Positions 17,879 to 25,733 of a stretch of 64,000 nt of DNA are shown here, piece by piece (positions within the stretch are counted from its first letter, which is position 1; every line of letters starts with the position of its first letter). The notes below the pieces were generated by a model. The model searched no databases and was not told the origin of the DNA. It saw only the letters and a list, made by a program, of their open reading frames with translations. The stretch lies in the NCBI GenBank assembly GCA_023394955.1, contig JAEWZY010000004.1, forward strand, positions 1-64,000. The letters run 5' to 3'. Made by a program: the position numbers and the translations under genes. This DNA is from Bacillota bacterium (GTDB lineage: Bacteria > Bacillota > UBA4882 > UBA8346).

Positions 17879-19183
17879 TTATTTGAAAATTATCCCTGGC
17901 AACCACATTGAAACTTGCGGCACATAGGTGATTAAAAGTAACACTGCTACCATAACGGCGAACATCGGCAATATCTTAATCGAAGTGCGCTCGATCGGAG
18001 TTTTTCCTACAGCGCAGCCGACGAAGAGCGCGCTGCCTACCGGAGGTGTACATAAGCCAATAGCTAAGTTGAAGATGAGCATAATCCCAAAGTGGACCGG
18101 GTCCATGCCTACGACGGGACCGGTGACTACCGGCAATAAAATGGGGGTCATGATCAAAATCAACGGCGCCATATCCATGAAGCAGCCTAATAACATCAAT
18201 AAAAGGTTGATGATGAACAGCAGCAGGTATTTATTATCGGTAATACCGGTCAATGTAGCTGTCATCGCATCCGGAATGCGCAACAGGGTCATCATGTAGG
18301 CAAAGGCCTTGGCCGCTGCGATCAACGTCAACACGATCGCCAGGGTTTTGAGGGTGTTTTTCAGCACCGTACCTAGCGTCTTGAAGGATGCGGAACGAAA
18401 GATCACATAGGTCAGGAGAAATGCATAAACACAAGCAATAGCCGCGGATTCGGTAACGGTAAAGATACCCATCGCTACGCCGCCCATGATGATGACCAGC
18501 GTCATCATGGGGAAGAAGGCGTTGATCAGGATCTTAAGGCGTTGGTTTTTGGGTATCGGCTCACAGCGGGGAAACTTGTATTTACCCGACATAAAATAGC
18601 ATAAAGTCATCAACGAAAAGCCCAACAGCATGCCGGGGATTACACCGGCGATCAGCAACTCGGCGATGGAACCGCCGATGCCCGCAGCCAAGGCGTAAAT
18701 GACCATGTTATGGCTGGGAGGGATTAGCACTCCTTGGCAGGAGGTGACAACTGTCAGGCCGACGGCGAAATCCTCGTCATAACCTTGTTTTTTCATCATC
18801 GGGATGACAATCGAACCCAAACTGGAGACATCGGCCACGGCGGAACCGGAGATGCCGCCGAAAAACATCGAGTCCAGACAGTTAATATAGGCCAAACCGC
18901 CCCGGAAGCGCCCGACCAACAAATTGGCGAAATCCACAATTTTATTAGATATCCCACCTATACTCATGATCTCGCCCATGGCGATGAAAAAGGGGATAGC
19001 TAGCAAAGTGAAGTTATCAATCCCTTTGACCATCTGCTGCACCAATGTGGACAAACCTTGTCCGCAGACTAGCGCGCTAAAGACCGCGGAAAGTAGTAGT
19101 GAAAAGGCCACAGGAATGCGCGTCAGCATCATCAGGACGAAACTGCCCAGTAACACAATTGTAGCCAAAGTATTAGTATCCAT
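17879..19183 (-). CDS. dctM: TRAP transporter large permease
   Basis: A 434-residue, twelve-helix DctM-type permease that carries the transport path of a tripartite ATP-independent periplasmic transporter, driven by an ion gradient. The GGISGSAVADVSSLGSI and VTSCQGVLIPPSHNMVIYALAAG motifs are the usual helical-hairpin signatures. Its start codon overlaps the stop of the small permease gene by one base (TAATG), so translation is coupled. Substrate class is set by the binding protein, see dctP. Confidence 0.95.
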   Translation of the reverse strand: MDTNTLATIVLLGSFVLMMLTRIPVAFSLLLSAVFSALVCGQGLSTLVQQMVKGIDNFTLLAIPFFIAMGEIMSIGGISNKIVDFANLLVGRFRGGLAYINCLDSMFFGGISGSAVADVSSLGSIVIPMMKKQGYDEDFAVGLTVVTSCQGVLIPPSHNMVIYALAAGIGGSIAELLIAGVIPGMLLGFSLMTLCYFMSGKYKFPRCEPIPKNQRLKILINAFFPMMTLVIIMGGVAMGIFTVTESAAIACVYAFLLTYVIFRSASFKTLGTVLKNTLKTLAIVLTLIAAAKAFAYMMTLLRIPDAMTATLTGITDNKYLLLFIINLLLMLLGCFMDMAPLILIMTPILLPVVTGPVVGMDPVHFGIMLIFNLAIGLCTPPVGSALFVGCAVGKTPIERTSIKILPMFAVMVAVLLLITYVPQVSMWLPGIIFK

Positions 19184-19755
19184 TATTGCGCGCCTCCCTC
19201 TTGAATTCCCCCTTTTTTGATGTGGAGCACCTGATATTCTTCTTCTTTCTCCGAATACATACGGTCGTCTTCGTTGATTACACCCAGCATATAAAGAAGG
19301 GAATCGTAAGCGATAATCGCTCCCGAGATTGGCAACGATATATATTGGACCCAGCGGGGCCAGCCGGTGGCCGGCATGGTGAACCGTCCTAATTGGGCGC
19401 AGAGGTTCCAGCCGTAATAAGCCATGATTAAACCGGCGAATAACGTAGCGGAATAACTGAGCAGATCCATCACTCTACGGGCTTTCCCGCCTTTGGGAAA
19501 GCGGCTGTAGATCACGCTGATACCGATATGCAGTTGGTCCCGGACTCCCATGGCGCAGGCGATAAATGCGAATAGCGCTACTAAGGTGCGGGGCACTTCT
19601 TCAGCCCAGATGATTCCGGTATTCAATACATAACGATAATATACTGTGACAGATACGATAGTGATCATAGCGGCCAGCGCCACCTGTGCCATAACCAATA
19701 GGATTTTATGAACCAAAGTATCGATGGCGCGCAGGCCTTGAGCTAATTTTTGCAT
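19183..19755 (-). CDS. dctQ: TRAP transporter small permease
   Basis: A 190-residue DctQ-type subunit with four membrane segments. The motif YRYVLNTGIIWAEEVPR is the standard TRAP small-subunit signature. It assists assembly and ion coupling of DctM. The C-terminal 35 residues form a charged cytoplasmic tail (EDDRMYSEKEEEYQVLHIKK). It lies between dctP and dctM, with a terminator hairpin between it and dctP. Confidence 0.92.
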   Translation of the reverse strand: MQKLAQGLRAIDTLVHKILLVMAQVALAAMITIVSVTVYYRYVLNTGIIWAEEVPRTLVALFAFIACAMGVRDQLHIGISVIYSRFPKGGKARRVMDLLSYSATLFAGLIMAYYGWNLCAQLGRFTMPATGWPRWVQYISLPISGAIIAYDSLLYMLGVINEDDRMYSEKEEEYQVLHIKKGGIQEGGAQ

Positions 19756-19785
19756 ATATGACCGTCACCTCACTATGATAATTAT

Positions 19786-19812
19786 AAAAAAGGGGAATCT
19801 GAGCGATTCCCC
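19786..19812 (-). terminator. Intra-operon terminator between dctP and dctQM
   Basis: On the minus strand, GGGGAATC-GCTCA-GATTCCCC is followed by TTTTTT. Placed after dctP, it should reduce expression of the membrane subunits relative to the abundant binding protein. Confidence 0.8.
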
Positions 19813-19836
19813 TCGTGTTGTGAGCAGAGATAAAAA

Positions 19837-20853
19837 TTAAAACTTCTTGCCAACTTCAGCGATGGCATTGATGGTGTCGGTGTATTTTCCGCCGTATTCC
19901 TTATATAAAGGAGCCATTGCGTCTTGGAAAAGCTTCAGCTCGTTAGCGGTTAGTTCCACTACGATAGTGCCGCCTTTACGGACTGCTTCCTCAGATGTTT
20001 TCTCCATCTTGGCCCATTCTTTAATCTCAAAGTCTTGAGTGGCTTTGGCGCATTGTTTGATGCTGTCCATATCTTTTTTGCTTACTCTGGCTTTTTTCAG
20101 AGCTGATTCGGAAGCAAGCAGAATCTCCGGCACGCGGGTATGATGGTCAAGGATGTAGTATTTAGCGGCCTTATAGTCGCCTTTGGTGTGATAGGTGGGC
20201 CAGTTATTTTCAGCTCCGTCTAAAACACCGGACATAATATTGGAATAAATATCATTCGGGCCGATACCGGTTACAGGAGTGGCGCCTAATAATTCGACCA
20301 AGCGGCACATCATTTTGTTATCTTGCATCCGGATCTTAAGACCAGCCATCTCTTTGGGAGTGGTAGCTTTTTTGGTGAGGTAGAAGCAACGGCTGCCCGA
20401 ATCATACCAGGCGAGTCCGATCAGTCCGGATTTGGAAGATTGGACTTTGTTTAGCATGTCTTGTCCGATTTTACCATTGAGAACAGCCCACATATGATCG
20501 GCGCTCTTATACAGGTAAGGAAGTTGAATAGCGTTCATTTCAGGCACAAACTCGGATACCGGAGAAGCGGACACCCGGGCGAAACCAAGTTCACCAATGA
20601 CCATAGCTTCGATGGCTTCCGGTTCGGAACCATATAAGGTACCGCCGTAATAAACTTCGATCTCAACCCGTCCATTGGTTTTTTCTTTGACCAAACGGGC
20701 GAATTCTTGATCAGCCAATGTAGTAGGGTAACCGGCAATATGCACTTCGCTCAATTTGAGCTTGATGGGGCTGGCTGCCATACCGGTAACCGAACCAAGG
20801 GTCATGACAATAAGCAACATGATAACAAGAATCAAAGCTGATACTTTTTTCAT
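19837..20853 (-). CDS. dctP: TRAP transporter solute-binding protein
   Basis: A 338-residue exported receptor of the DctP family. It has a clear signal peptide (about residues 1-26, LILVIMLLIVMTLGSVTG core) and the family core, including GLKIRMQDNKM with the conserved arginine that binds a carboxylate, plus NDIYSNIMSGVLDGAENN. Substrates of relatives are C4-dicarboxylates or sugar acids. The exact one is unknown. It has its own promoter and a GGAGGG ribosome site, and is transcribed ahead of dctQM. Confidence 0.93.
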   Translation of the reverse strand: MKKVSALILVIMLLIVMTLGSVTGMAASPIKLKLSEVHIAGYPTTLADQEFARLVKEKTNGRVEIEVYYGGTLYGSEPEAIEAMVIGELGFARVSASPVSEFVPEMNAIQLPYLYKSADHMWAVLNGKIGQDMLNKVQSSKSGLIGLAWYDSGSRCFYLTKKATTPKEMAGLKIRMQDNKMMCRLVELLGATPVTGIGPNDIYSNIMSGVLDGAENNWPTYHTKGDYKAAKYYILDHHTRVPEILLASESALKKARVSKKDMDSIKQCAKATQDFEIKEWAKMEKTSEEAVRKGGTIVVELTANELKLFQDAMAPLYKEYGGKYTDTINAIAEVGKKF

Positions 20854-20952
20854 TTTTAAACCCTCCTGTTTTTATTTATTATTTCACCGCGTTTAAGCAG
20901 TAAAAAGCTTTAAAGAATAGTCACCTACATCGTTTCTTAAAGGACCATCTTA

Positions 20953-20982
20953 ATTATACTTTACCATTTTTAATAGCTACAA
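20953..20982 (-). promoter_or_regulatory. Candidate sigma-A promoter of dctPQM
   Basis: On the minus strand, TTGTAG, an 18-base spacer and a consensus TATAAT lie about 100 bases before dctP. Confidence 0.55.
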
Positions 20983-21320
20983 CAGATTTAATCTGGGAGA
21001 GAATAAATTACTCAATATTTGCAATATATTTTTACATTAGCAGTTGGTTACAATGATAGGGAGAAAGGACCGCAAAATTTGATTACTATCTTAACAGTTA
21101 TATTATATATATGTTAAAATTCGGCCTTTTTCCTCTTTTTAATTAGAAAAACTTATATTTTTTTATTTTTTTTAATTATTTAAATCGAAATAGATGGTGG
21201 TTATTTCAGGAGTATTGTCTATTATTTTGGATTACAAATGCAGTACTATTTACTTCGCGTCATTAAGTATATTTAATTTTGCATCACCGTAAAATACATA
21301 AGATTTATGTACAATTCGTG

Positions 21321-21349
21321 TTGACGCTCAGACCGGGGGATGATATTCT
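21321..21349 (+). promoter_or_regulatory. Candidate sigma-A promoter of yajQ copy 1
   Basis: TTGACG (21321-21326), a 17-base spacer and TATTCT (21344-21349), about 135 bases before the start codon. Confidence 0.5.
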
Positions 21350-21485
21350 GATTTAAGAGTTTAGTCACTCCATTGTTTGATGAGGCCGATCATTTTTTAG
21401 GCGCTTTCGGCATTTAAGCCTTAATACCTTTAATTTTAGACCTTAGTTTAAATGTAATATTTAAATAATAAAAAGGAGATTATAA

Positions 21486-21977
21486 ATGGCAAAAGACGCT
21501 TCATTTGATATCTATTCCACAGTGGACATGCAAGAGGTGGACAATGCGGTGAACCAGACCAACAAGGAGATCGGGCAACGCTATGACTTTAAAGGCAGTA
21601 TTTCCAAGGTGGAAATCGAGGGGGAAGGGTTGAAGATCCTCGCCGACGATGATTATAAGCTCCGGAGCGTTGTTGAGATTCTCAAGGCAAAAATGGTTAA
21701 CCGGAAGGTACCGGTGAAAAACCTAAATTTTGAAAAAGCCGAGGCTGCCAGCAGTGGGACCTTACGGCAACAGGTCAAGATCCAGAATGGTATTGAGCAG
21801 GAAAAGGCTAAGGCGATCGTGAAGGATATTAAAGGCCTAGGCTTGAAGGTCCAGGCTCAAATCATGGACGACCAAGTCCGTGTCACCGGCAAGAACCGGG
21901 ACGACCTGCAAGCGGTCATCCAAGCCTTGAAAGCAAAAGATTACGGGGTGGAGCTTTTATTCGGGAATTACCGTTGA
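21486..21977 (+). CDS. yajQ: YajQ family (DUF520) nucleotide-binding protein, copy 1
   Basis: A 163-residue protein of the UPF0234/YajQ family, two ferredoxin-like halves. Members bind nucleotides, and the Xanthomonas homologue binds cyclic di-GMP. Family marks are the MAKDASFDI start, NQTNKEIGQRYDFKGS, ILKAKMVNRKVPVKNL, and the final LQAVIQALKAKDYGVELLFGNYR-type end. AAAAGGAG precedes the ATG. A second copy at 38793-39284 differs at only ten residues by my alignment, and the downstream terminators also match, so this is a duplication. This copy keeps the G37 form (DFKGS). Confidence 0.93.
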   Translation: MAKDASFDIYSTVDMQEVDNAVNQTNKEIGQRYDFKGSISKVEIEGEGLKILADDDYKLRSVVEILKAKMVNRKVPVKNLNFEKAEAASSGTLRQQVKIQNGIEQEKAKAIVKDIKGLGLKVQAQIMDDQVRVTGKNRDDLQAVIQALKAKDYGVELLFGNYR

Positions 21978-22041
21978 TCATGATAACGCCAGTAATTTTT
22001 TAACCTCCCGAGTAAGCCGTTATATATGAAACTATACCAGC

Positions 22042-22078
22042 AAAAGGGTTGTCTTTAGGTCAAAGACAACCCTTTTTA
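22042..22078. terminator. Terminator after yajQ copy 1, also usable by the minus-strand block
   Basis: AAAGGGTTGTCTTT and AAAGACAACCCTTT make a 14-bp perfect stem with a 5-base loop, with TT following on the plus strand and TTTT on the minus strand. It separates yajQ from the convergent CsgG-like gene. Confidence 0.88.
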
Positions 22079-22203
22079 TAGGCAAATATCATATCACCAA
22101 TACGCGTAGGCCAACTTAGAATATTCTAGATATGTTGAAAAAAGTTTTGAGTACATTCACATCCCAAATACCGGATGTGAATGGCGAACCCGTCTTTCAC
22201 TGT

Positions 22204-23151
22204 TTACTTCTCTTCCACCTTGTCCCCGACCGCGATGGCGTACTTGGAATTCAATTTAGTCGCCACCGTGCAGGTCGCCGATTTCTCCTTCACTTCGGTC
22301 ACCTTGATCTCGGCGATTGCTTCGCTCACTTCATCGATTGTCTCGCCGGTAGCCGGATCTTTAACGATCTCCAATACGTGTTGGACGATTAAGGTCATCC
22401 CGGGTTTGATTCCTGATTCGGAACCGATATTGACCACCACCCGGTTGCCGCTGGCATATGCCACCAGACCGGTGATTTTAACAGACTGGGCCGCTCCACC
22501 GCCAGCGTAGGCTGTTTCCACCAATTGTTTGGCGACCGAAGCGACCGCTTCGCGGGTGGCTATCCCCAGGTCGGTTTGGCGGAACTCGTCGCTGCCCAGG
22601 GCGATGGCATCCCATTTGTAGGCCACTTTCACGTTGGCGGTGCTTTTATTGCCTTTTCCGGTGACGCTGGCAATGATCTCGGCGCTGTTCGTATTCACCA
22701 GCCGGGCGTCAATCGCCACGTTGGATTTGGTGTTCTTGAGTCCCAGGCCGATGCCTTTTTTGAGGCTGATCCCGCCAACTTCGGTGCTTTTGAAACTGAA
22801 TTCGGTGACCCTGCCCATCACCAGGTACTGGACGCCCAAAACCTTGCCGATCTTGGCGGCGCTGCTGGTATCGACCCGGCCGCTGGCTCCGAAATTCTGC
22901 TCGTTCAACACTTTAGCGATCTGTTCCCGTTCAATCAGCCGAAATTTGCCGGTCTTCAGCAACTCGGTGACCAGTTCGTCGGAGACGCCTTTCCCCACGT
23001 CCCAGTTCCCGCCCCACCAGCGGTCTTTAATGGAACCGTCGTCGAAGGGAAGGACGGCGATCTTATACGGCGTTGCAGCGCCAAAAACCGGGAAGGCCAG
23101 TATAGCACAGATCAGAATCATGATGAAAGTCAAGCAAAGGTTGCGGTTCAT
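22204..23151 (-). CDS. CsgG/HfaB-family exported protein
   Basis: A 315-residue protein with a signal peptide (about 1-24, ending FPVFGA) and no lipobox cysteine. The body (KIAVLPFDDGS, VGKGVSDELVTELLKTGKFRLIEREQ, KVLGVQYLVMGRVTEF, IDARLVNTNSAEIIASVTGKG) is the CsgG/HfaB pattern seen in curli-secretion pores and in FlgT-like or uncharacterised envelope proteins. A C-terminal domain (about 225-315, IGSESGIKPGMTLIVQH) resembles the small beta domain of other such proteins. The absence of the acylated cysteine of true CsgG argues that it may not form the curli pore. It is the last gene of a ten-gene minus-strand block. Confidence 0.85.
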   Translation of the reverse strand: MNRNLCLTFIMILICAILAFPVFGAATPYKIAVLPFDDGSIKDRWWGGNWDVGKGVSDELVTELLKTGKFRLIEREQIAKVLNEQNFGASGRVDTSSAAKIGKVLGVQYLVMGRVTEFSFKSTEVGGISLKKGIGLGLKNTKSNVAIDARLVNTNSAEIIASVTGKGNKSTANVKVAYKWDAIALGSDEFRQTDLGIATREAVASVAKQLVETAYAGGGAAQSVKITGLVAYASGNRVVVNIGSESGIKPGMTLIVQHVLEIVKDPATGETIDEVSEAIAEIKVTEVKEKSATCTVATKLNSKYAIAVGDKVEEK

Positions 23152-23248
23152 TTTTAAAACACTCCTTTTTTTGATTACTTTTGTTTGTATTCAAATTCCA
23201 TGCTAGCGGTTTTCTTTTCATTTTTGCCAGAAGTCCAGAATGAAGAGC

Positions 23249-23842
23249 CTATTGGCTCTTGGTATAACCGGCCGGAATCTCAAAGAAAGCCGCCGCCGTT
23301 TTCTCTGGCCGGAAATCCGTTGCTTCCATCGTTAACACAATTTTATCGTTTTCCCGGATTTCGGCTTTGAGAACGATATTCAGGCCTTGCGCGATATAAG
23401 CAGTGGTGGTTTTGGCGTTTTTTTGCATTTGATAAATATCACACGGGTAATTTAAAAACTTCGTCGCGCCGGTTTTTTGGCACTGATCCCAATCCCATTC
23501 AAAAGCGAACCCCCCTATAATGCTGTCCCAGGCGCCTTGATCAAGGGCTCCTTCCTGATATTGTTGGCTAAAGGAGTATAAGGTCCAGACCAGGCCTTTA
23601 TCCTTTTGAAAGATCTTGCTCAGGCGCACGGCGCCACTGGCGGAAAGATAGTCGATCCGCAATTTCAGGCCGTTATGAAGATAGTATTTTAATGTCATTG
23701 TGGTTAGCGCTTCACGGTTCGGTTCTTTTTCTTGATGCACATAGGTCAGCGCATAATCTGGCGGTGCAGCCATCCAAGCCAGGGTGGAGGATAAAAGCAA
23801 TCCGGTGATCACCAACCCAATGAACTTCATTTTGAATTTCAT
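23249..23842 (-). CDS. Secreted protein, possibly of the DUF4412/LolA-like fold
   Basis: A 197-residue exported protein with a signal peptide (VITGLLLSSTLAWMAAP). The body shows alternating beta strands (LTTMTLKYYLHNGLKLRIDYL, RLSKIFQKDKGLVWTLY), a cysteine pair, and an ending EIPAGYTKSQ. That ending resembles EVPSGYTEL in the product at 29833-30429, and both look like LolA/LppX-type barrels. The start at 23842 follows AAGGAAGG. Function is unknown. It lies 19 bases from the TMEM43-like gene upstream, which suggests co-transcription. Confidence 0.7.
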   Translation of the reverse strand: MKFKMKFIGLVITGLLLSSTLAWMAAPPDYALTYVHQEKEPNREALTTMTLKYYLHNGLKLRIDYLSASGAVRLSKIFQKDKGLVWTLYSFSQQYQEGALDQGAWDSIIGGFAFEWDWDQCQKTGATKFLNYPCDIYQMQKNAKTTTAYIAQGLNIVLKAEIRENDKIVLTMEATDFRPEKTAAAFFEIPAGYTKSQ

Positions 23843-23860
23843 TTTTAACACCTTCCTTAT

Positions 23861-25057
23861 TTAAAATGAATTATCATCCATCCGCGCTGATTCCGTTTGA
23901 GCCGGCCGTTTTTTGCGTTTAAGCAGTAACAAGGGCAGCGTGGCGCTGAGCAACAGGAGCACGGCCAGCACCGGCCGGTAGAAAAGCCAGGCGGCGGCGA
24001 TGGTCACCAGTGAAAAAGTCAAAGCGAGCAGAAAGGCGATGAACCCGGTCCCGGCCCCTAAGATCCGGCCCACCACGGGAATGAAAGCGCCGATGGTTGA
24101 TAGCGGTTTAAAAATCAAAACCAGTCCGGCCAACATCAGGATGAATCCCAGGAGACGCAATAGCCAGGTCATCAGCTGATTGCTTTTCTGGGCGTTGGCC
24201 ACCATGGCGGCAGCGCTGATGGTGCCCGTTTCCAACAGTTCCGTCAGCCGGCCGTTTTGCGACTGATAAGGTTCGAAGGTGTTGGCGATTTGTTTGGCGA
24301 TAATGCTCAGCGCGGTTGCCGCGGGAACCAGCCGGTAACGAATCCGGTAGTCTCCCACCCGGGGCATATTCGGTTCCGGATTCTCCCGCGCTCCGAGATA
24401 GAGGTAGTCGCCGGAAAGCTCGGCCCGGGAACGAAGGGAGGCGGGTAGTTTCGCGAGATCCTCCGGAGTCAGGGCGAACTGCTCGGTGGGGTTGATCTTG
24501 GTAATCAATCCCGGTGAAAGCAAAAAAGAACCTAAAGAGACGGTTTTCGCGGTGATGGCGGTATTGGTATAGAGCATCGCCGGATTGGCGTGACCTTCCG
24601 GTTTTTTGAACCGCGCCGGGTCCTGGTAGGTCCCGGACCATTGGGTCTCGTAGGTGTAAGTCGTGACGGTCTCCTTGGAGCCGCCCACCTTTTCCCTGGT
24701 TTCCGACTTGGCGGATTCGACCCATTGATACATTTCCACTTCACGGTGAAGCTTGATGGCGGGGGCCGATATTCCCAAACTGGGGTCACGAAGTGTCTCC
24801 CCGGTACTGGCTGTGCCGGTGACGTAAATCAATTGGCCTTCATTCCGGGGGGAGACCTCGGGAGCAGGCAGGGCCAGCACCGTTTTTGCTATTTCTCGCA
24901 AGGCCTCCGCAGTCTTTACGGTACGGCCTTCATTGAACCAAAGGAGCAAGAAGGAGCCCACGAAGATCAACAAGCCAAACAGCACCCCGACCAGACTGTC
25001 CCTGATCCGGGAGAACCAGGATTGCGTTGTAACTTCGGTATAAGTGTCCTTGGACAT
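23861..25057 (-). CDS. TMEM43 family membrane protein
   Basis: A 398-residue membrane protein. It has one N-terminal membrane segment (about 22-42), a large extracytoplasmic domain (about 55-290, including WFNEGRTVKTAEAL and VGDYRIRYRLVP), and a cluster of three to four membrane segments near the C-terminus followed by a basic KRKKRP tail. This arrangement and the WFNEGR motif match the TMEM43/LUMA family, whose bacterial role is unknown. AGGAGG precedes the ATG. Its neighbours on both sides encode exported proteins, so it may anchor or organise an envelope complex. Confidence 0.8.
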   Translation of the reverse strand: MSKDTYTEVTTQSWFSRIRDSLVGVLFGLLIFVGSFLLLWFNEGRTVKTAEALREIAKTVLALPAPEVSPRNEGQLIYVTGTASTGETLRDPSLGISAPAIKLHREVEMYQWVESAKSETREKVGGSKETVTTYTYETQWSGTYQDPARFKKPEGHANPAMLYTNTAITAKTVSLGSFLLSPGLITKINPTEQFALTPEDLAKLPASLRSRAELSGDYLYLGARENPEPNMPRVGDYRIRYRLVPAATALSIIAKQIANTFEPYQSQNGRLTELLETGTISAAAMVANAQKSNQLMTWLLRLLGFILMLAGLVLIFKPLSTIGAFIPVVGRILGAGTGFIAFLLALTFSLVTIAAAWLFYRPVLAVLLLLSATLPLLLLKRKKRPAQTESARMDDNSF

Positions 25058-25088
25058 GATGATGCCTCCTGTCTTTTTGGCGATGATA

Positions 25089-25673
25089 TTAGTAAGCTTT
25101 TAAATCCCACTCCAGCACCACCTTGGCGCCGCTGGTCTCCGAGATGGTCTTGGAGCCGGTCAGTTTGTCATAAACGGCCGGTAAAGGAATATCGGCGGCG
25201 GTTTGCCCCATGATGCCGTAAAAATCAGCAAATTTGCCTTCGGCGGTGGTTATCCCGGCGGGAATATTTTCAACAGGCCCCGCAATGATGGTATATTTCC
25301 GCTTGGCCGTATCCATCGCCAAGGTGATCCCGACCTCGGAATCTTTCACAGTCCGCGCCGGGCAGCGGACGGTGGTGGATGAATCCTGCATATCTGCGCT
25401 GGTGGTTACGGAGATGTCGTCTTGATTCATAAAGTGATAGAGATTGGCTTTCTGCCCGCTTGAAATAAGAATGAAATTTTTATAGGTCACCGACTCGTTG
25501 ACTTTCGCTTCCGCAGTATTGAGGGTTCTTTGCAACGTAATCGTTCCTTGATACTTTTGGGGAACCGTTTCGGCACCCGCCGCTTCAATCCGGGCAATCG
25601 GAAACAAAGATGACACTCCGGCGGTTACGAACGCGAAAATAAGCGCTAAGGTCATCATGGTTTTTCTAGCCAT
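25089..25673 (-). CDS. Exported protein of unknown function
   Basis: A 194-residue protein I do not recognise. It has a signal peptide (about 1-31) and then a soluble domain with repeated short strands (YQGTITLQRTLN, KNFILISSGQKANLYHF, GITLAMDTAKRKYTIIAG). It contains only one cysteine (VRCPA). The start at 25673 is set by AAGGAGG. An in-frame start at 25724 has none. It is encoded 31 bases before the TMEM43-like gene and 60 bases after the membrane protein gene, so it belongs to the same unit. Confidence 0.7.
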   Translation of the reverse strand: MARKTMMTLALIFAFVTAGVSSLFPIARIEAAGAETVPQKYQGTITLQRTLNTAEAKVNESVTYKNFILISSGQKANLYHFMNQDDISVTTSADMQDSSTTVRCPARTVKDSEVGITLAMDTAKRKYTIIAGPVENIPAGITTAEGKFADFYGIMGQTAADIPLPAVYDKLTGSKTISETSGAKVVLEWDLKAY

Positions 25674-25733
25674 TGCTAATCCTCCTTGAGGGTAATATTT
25701 TCTATCATTTATTACAAGCAGCAAGTTGCAGGT

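Larger units (their letters stand above)
20854..21485. other. Long AT-rich divergent intergenic region
   Basis: About 630 bases between dctP and the first yajQ gene. They hold a promoter for each, listed separately, and about 100-135 bases of untranslated leader on both sides. The middle (about 21060-21300) is very AT-rich with runs of T and A. I see no gene, tRNA or riboswitch in it. Confidence 0.5.
21486..22129 (+). repeat. Direct repeat, copy 1: yajQ gene plus downstream flank
   Basis: The coding region, the AAAGGGTTGT-type terminator and the following stretch ending in AATATTCTAG recur in the same order at 38793-39396. The similarity past the stop codon shows a segmental duplication rather than independent acquisition of the gene. 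Confidence 0.75.

Noticed and set aside
20854..21485. Riboswitch or small RNA in the long gap before yajQ
   Set aside because: I found promoters but no conserved aptamer-like pairing or terminator switch that I could name.
22525..23206. Long plus-strand open frames opposite the CsgG-like gene
   Set aside because: They are antisense shadows of a GC-rich gene that has a signal peptide and family motifs on the minus strand.
24108..25213. Long alternative frames over the TMEM43-like gene on both strands
   Set aside because: Proline- and arginine-rich translations without motifs, caused by GC-rich codons of the real gene.
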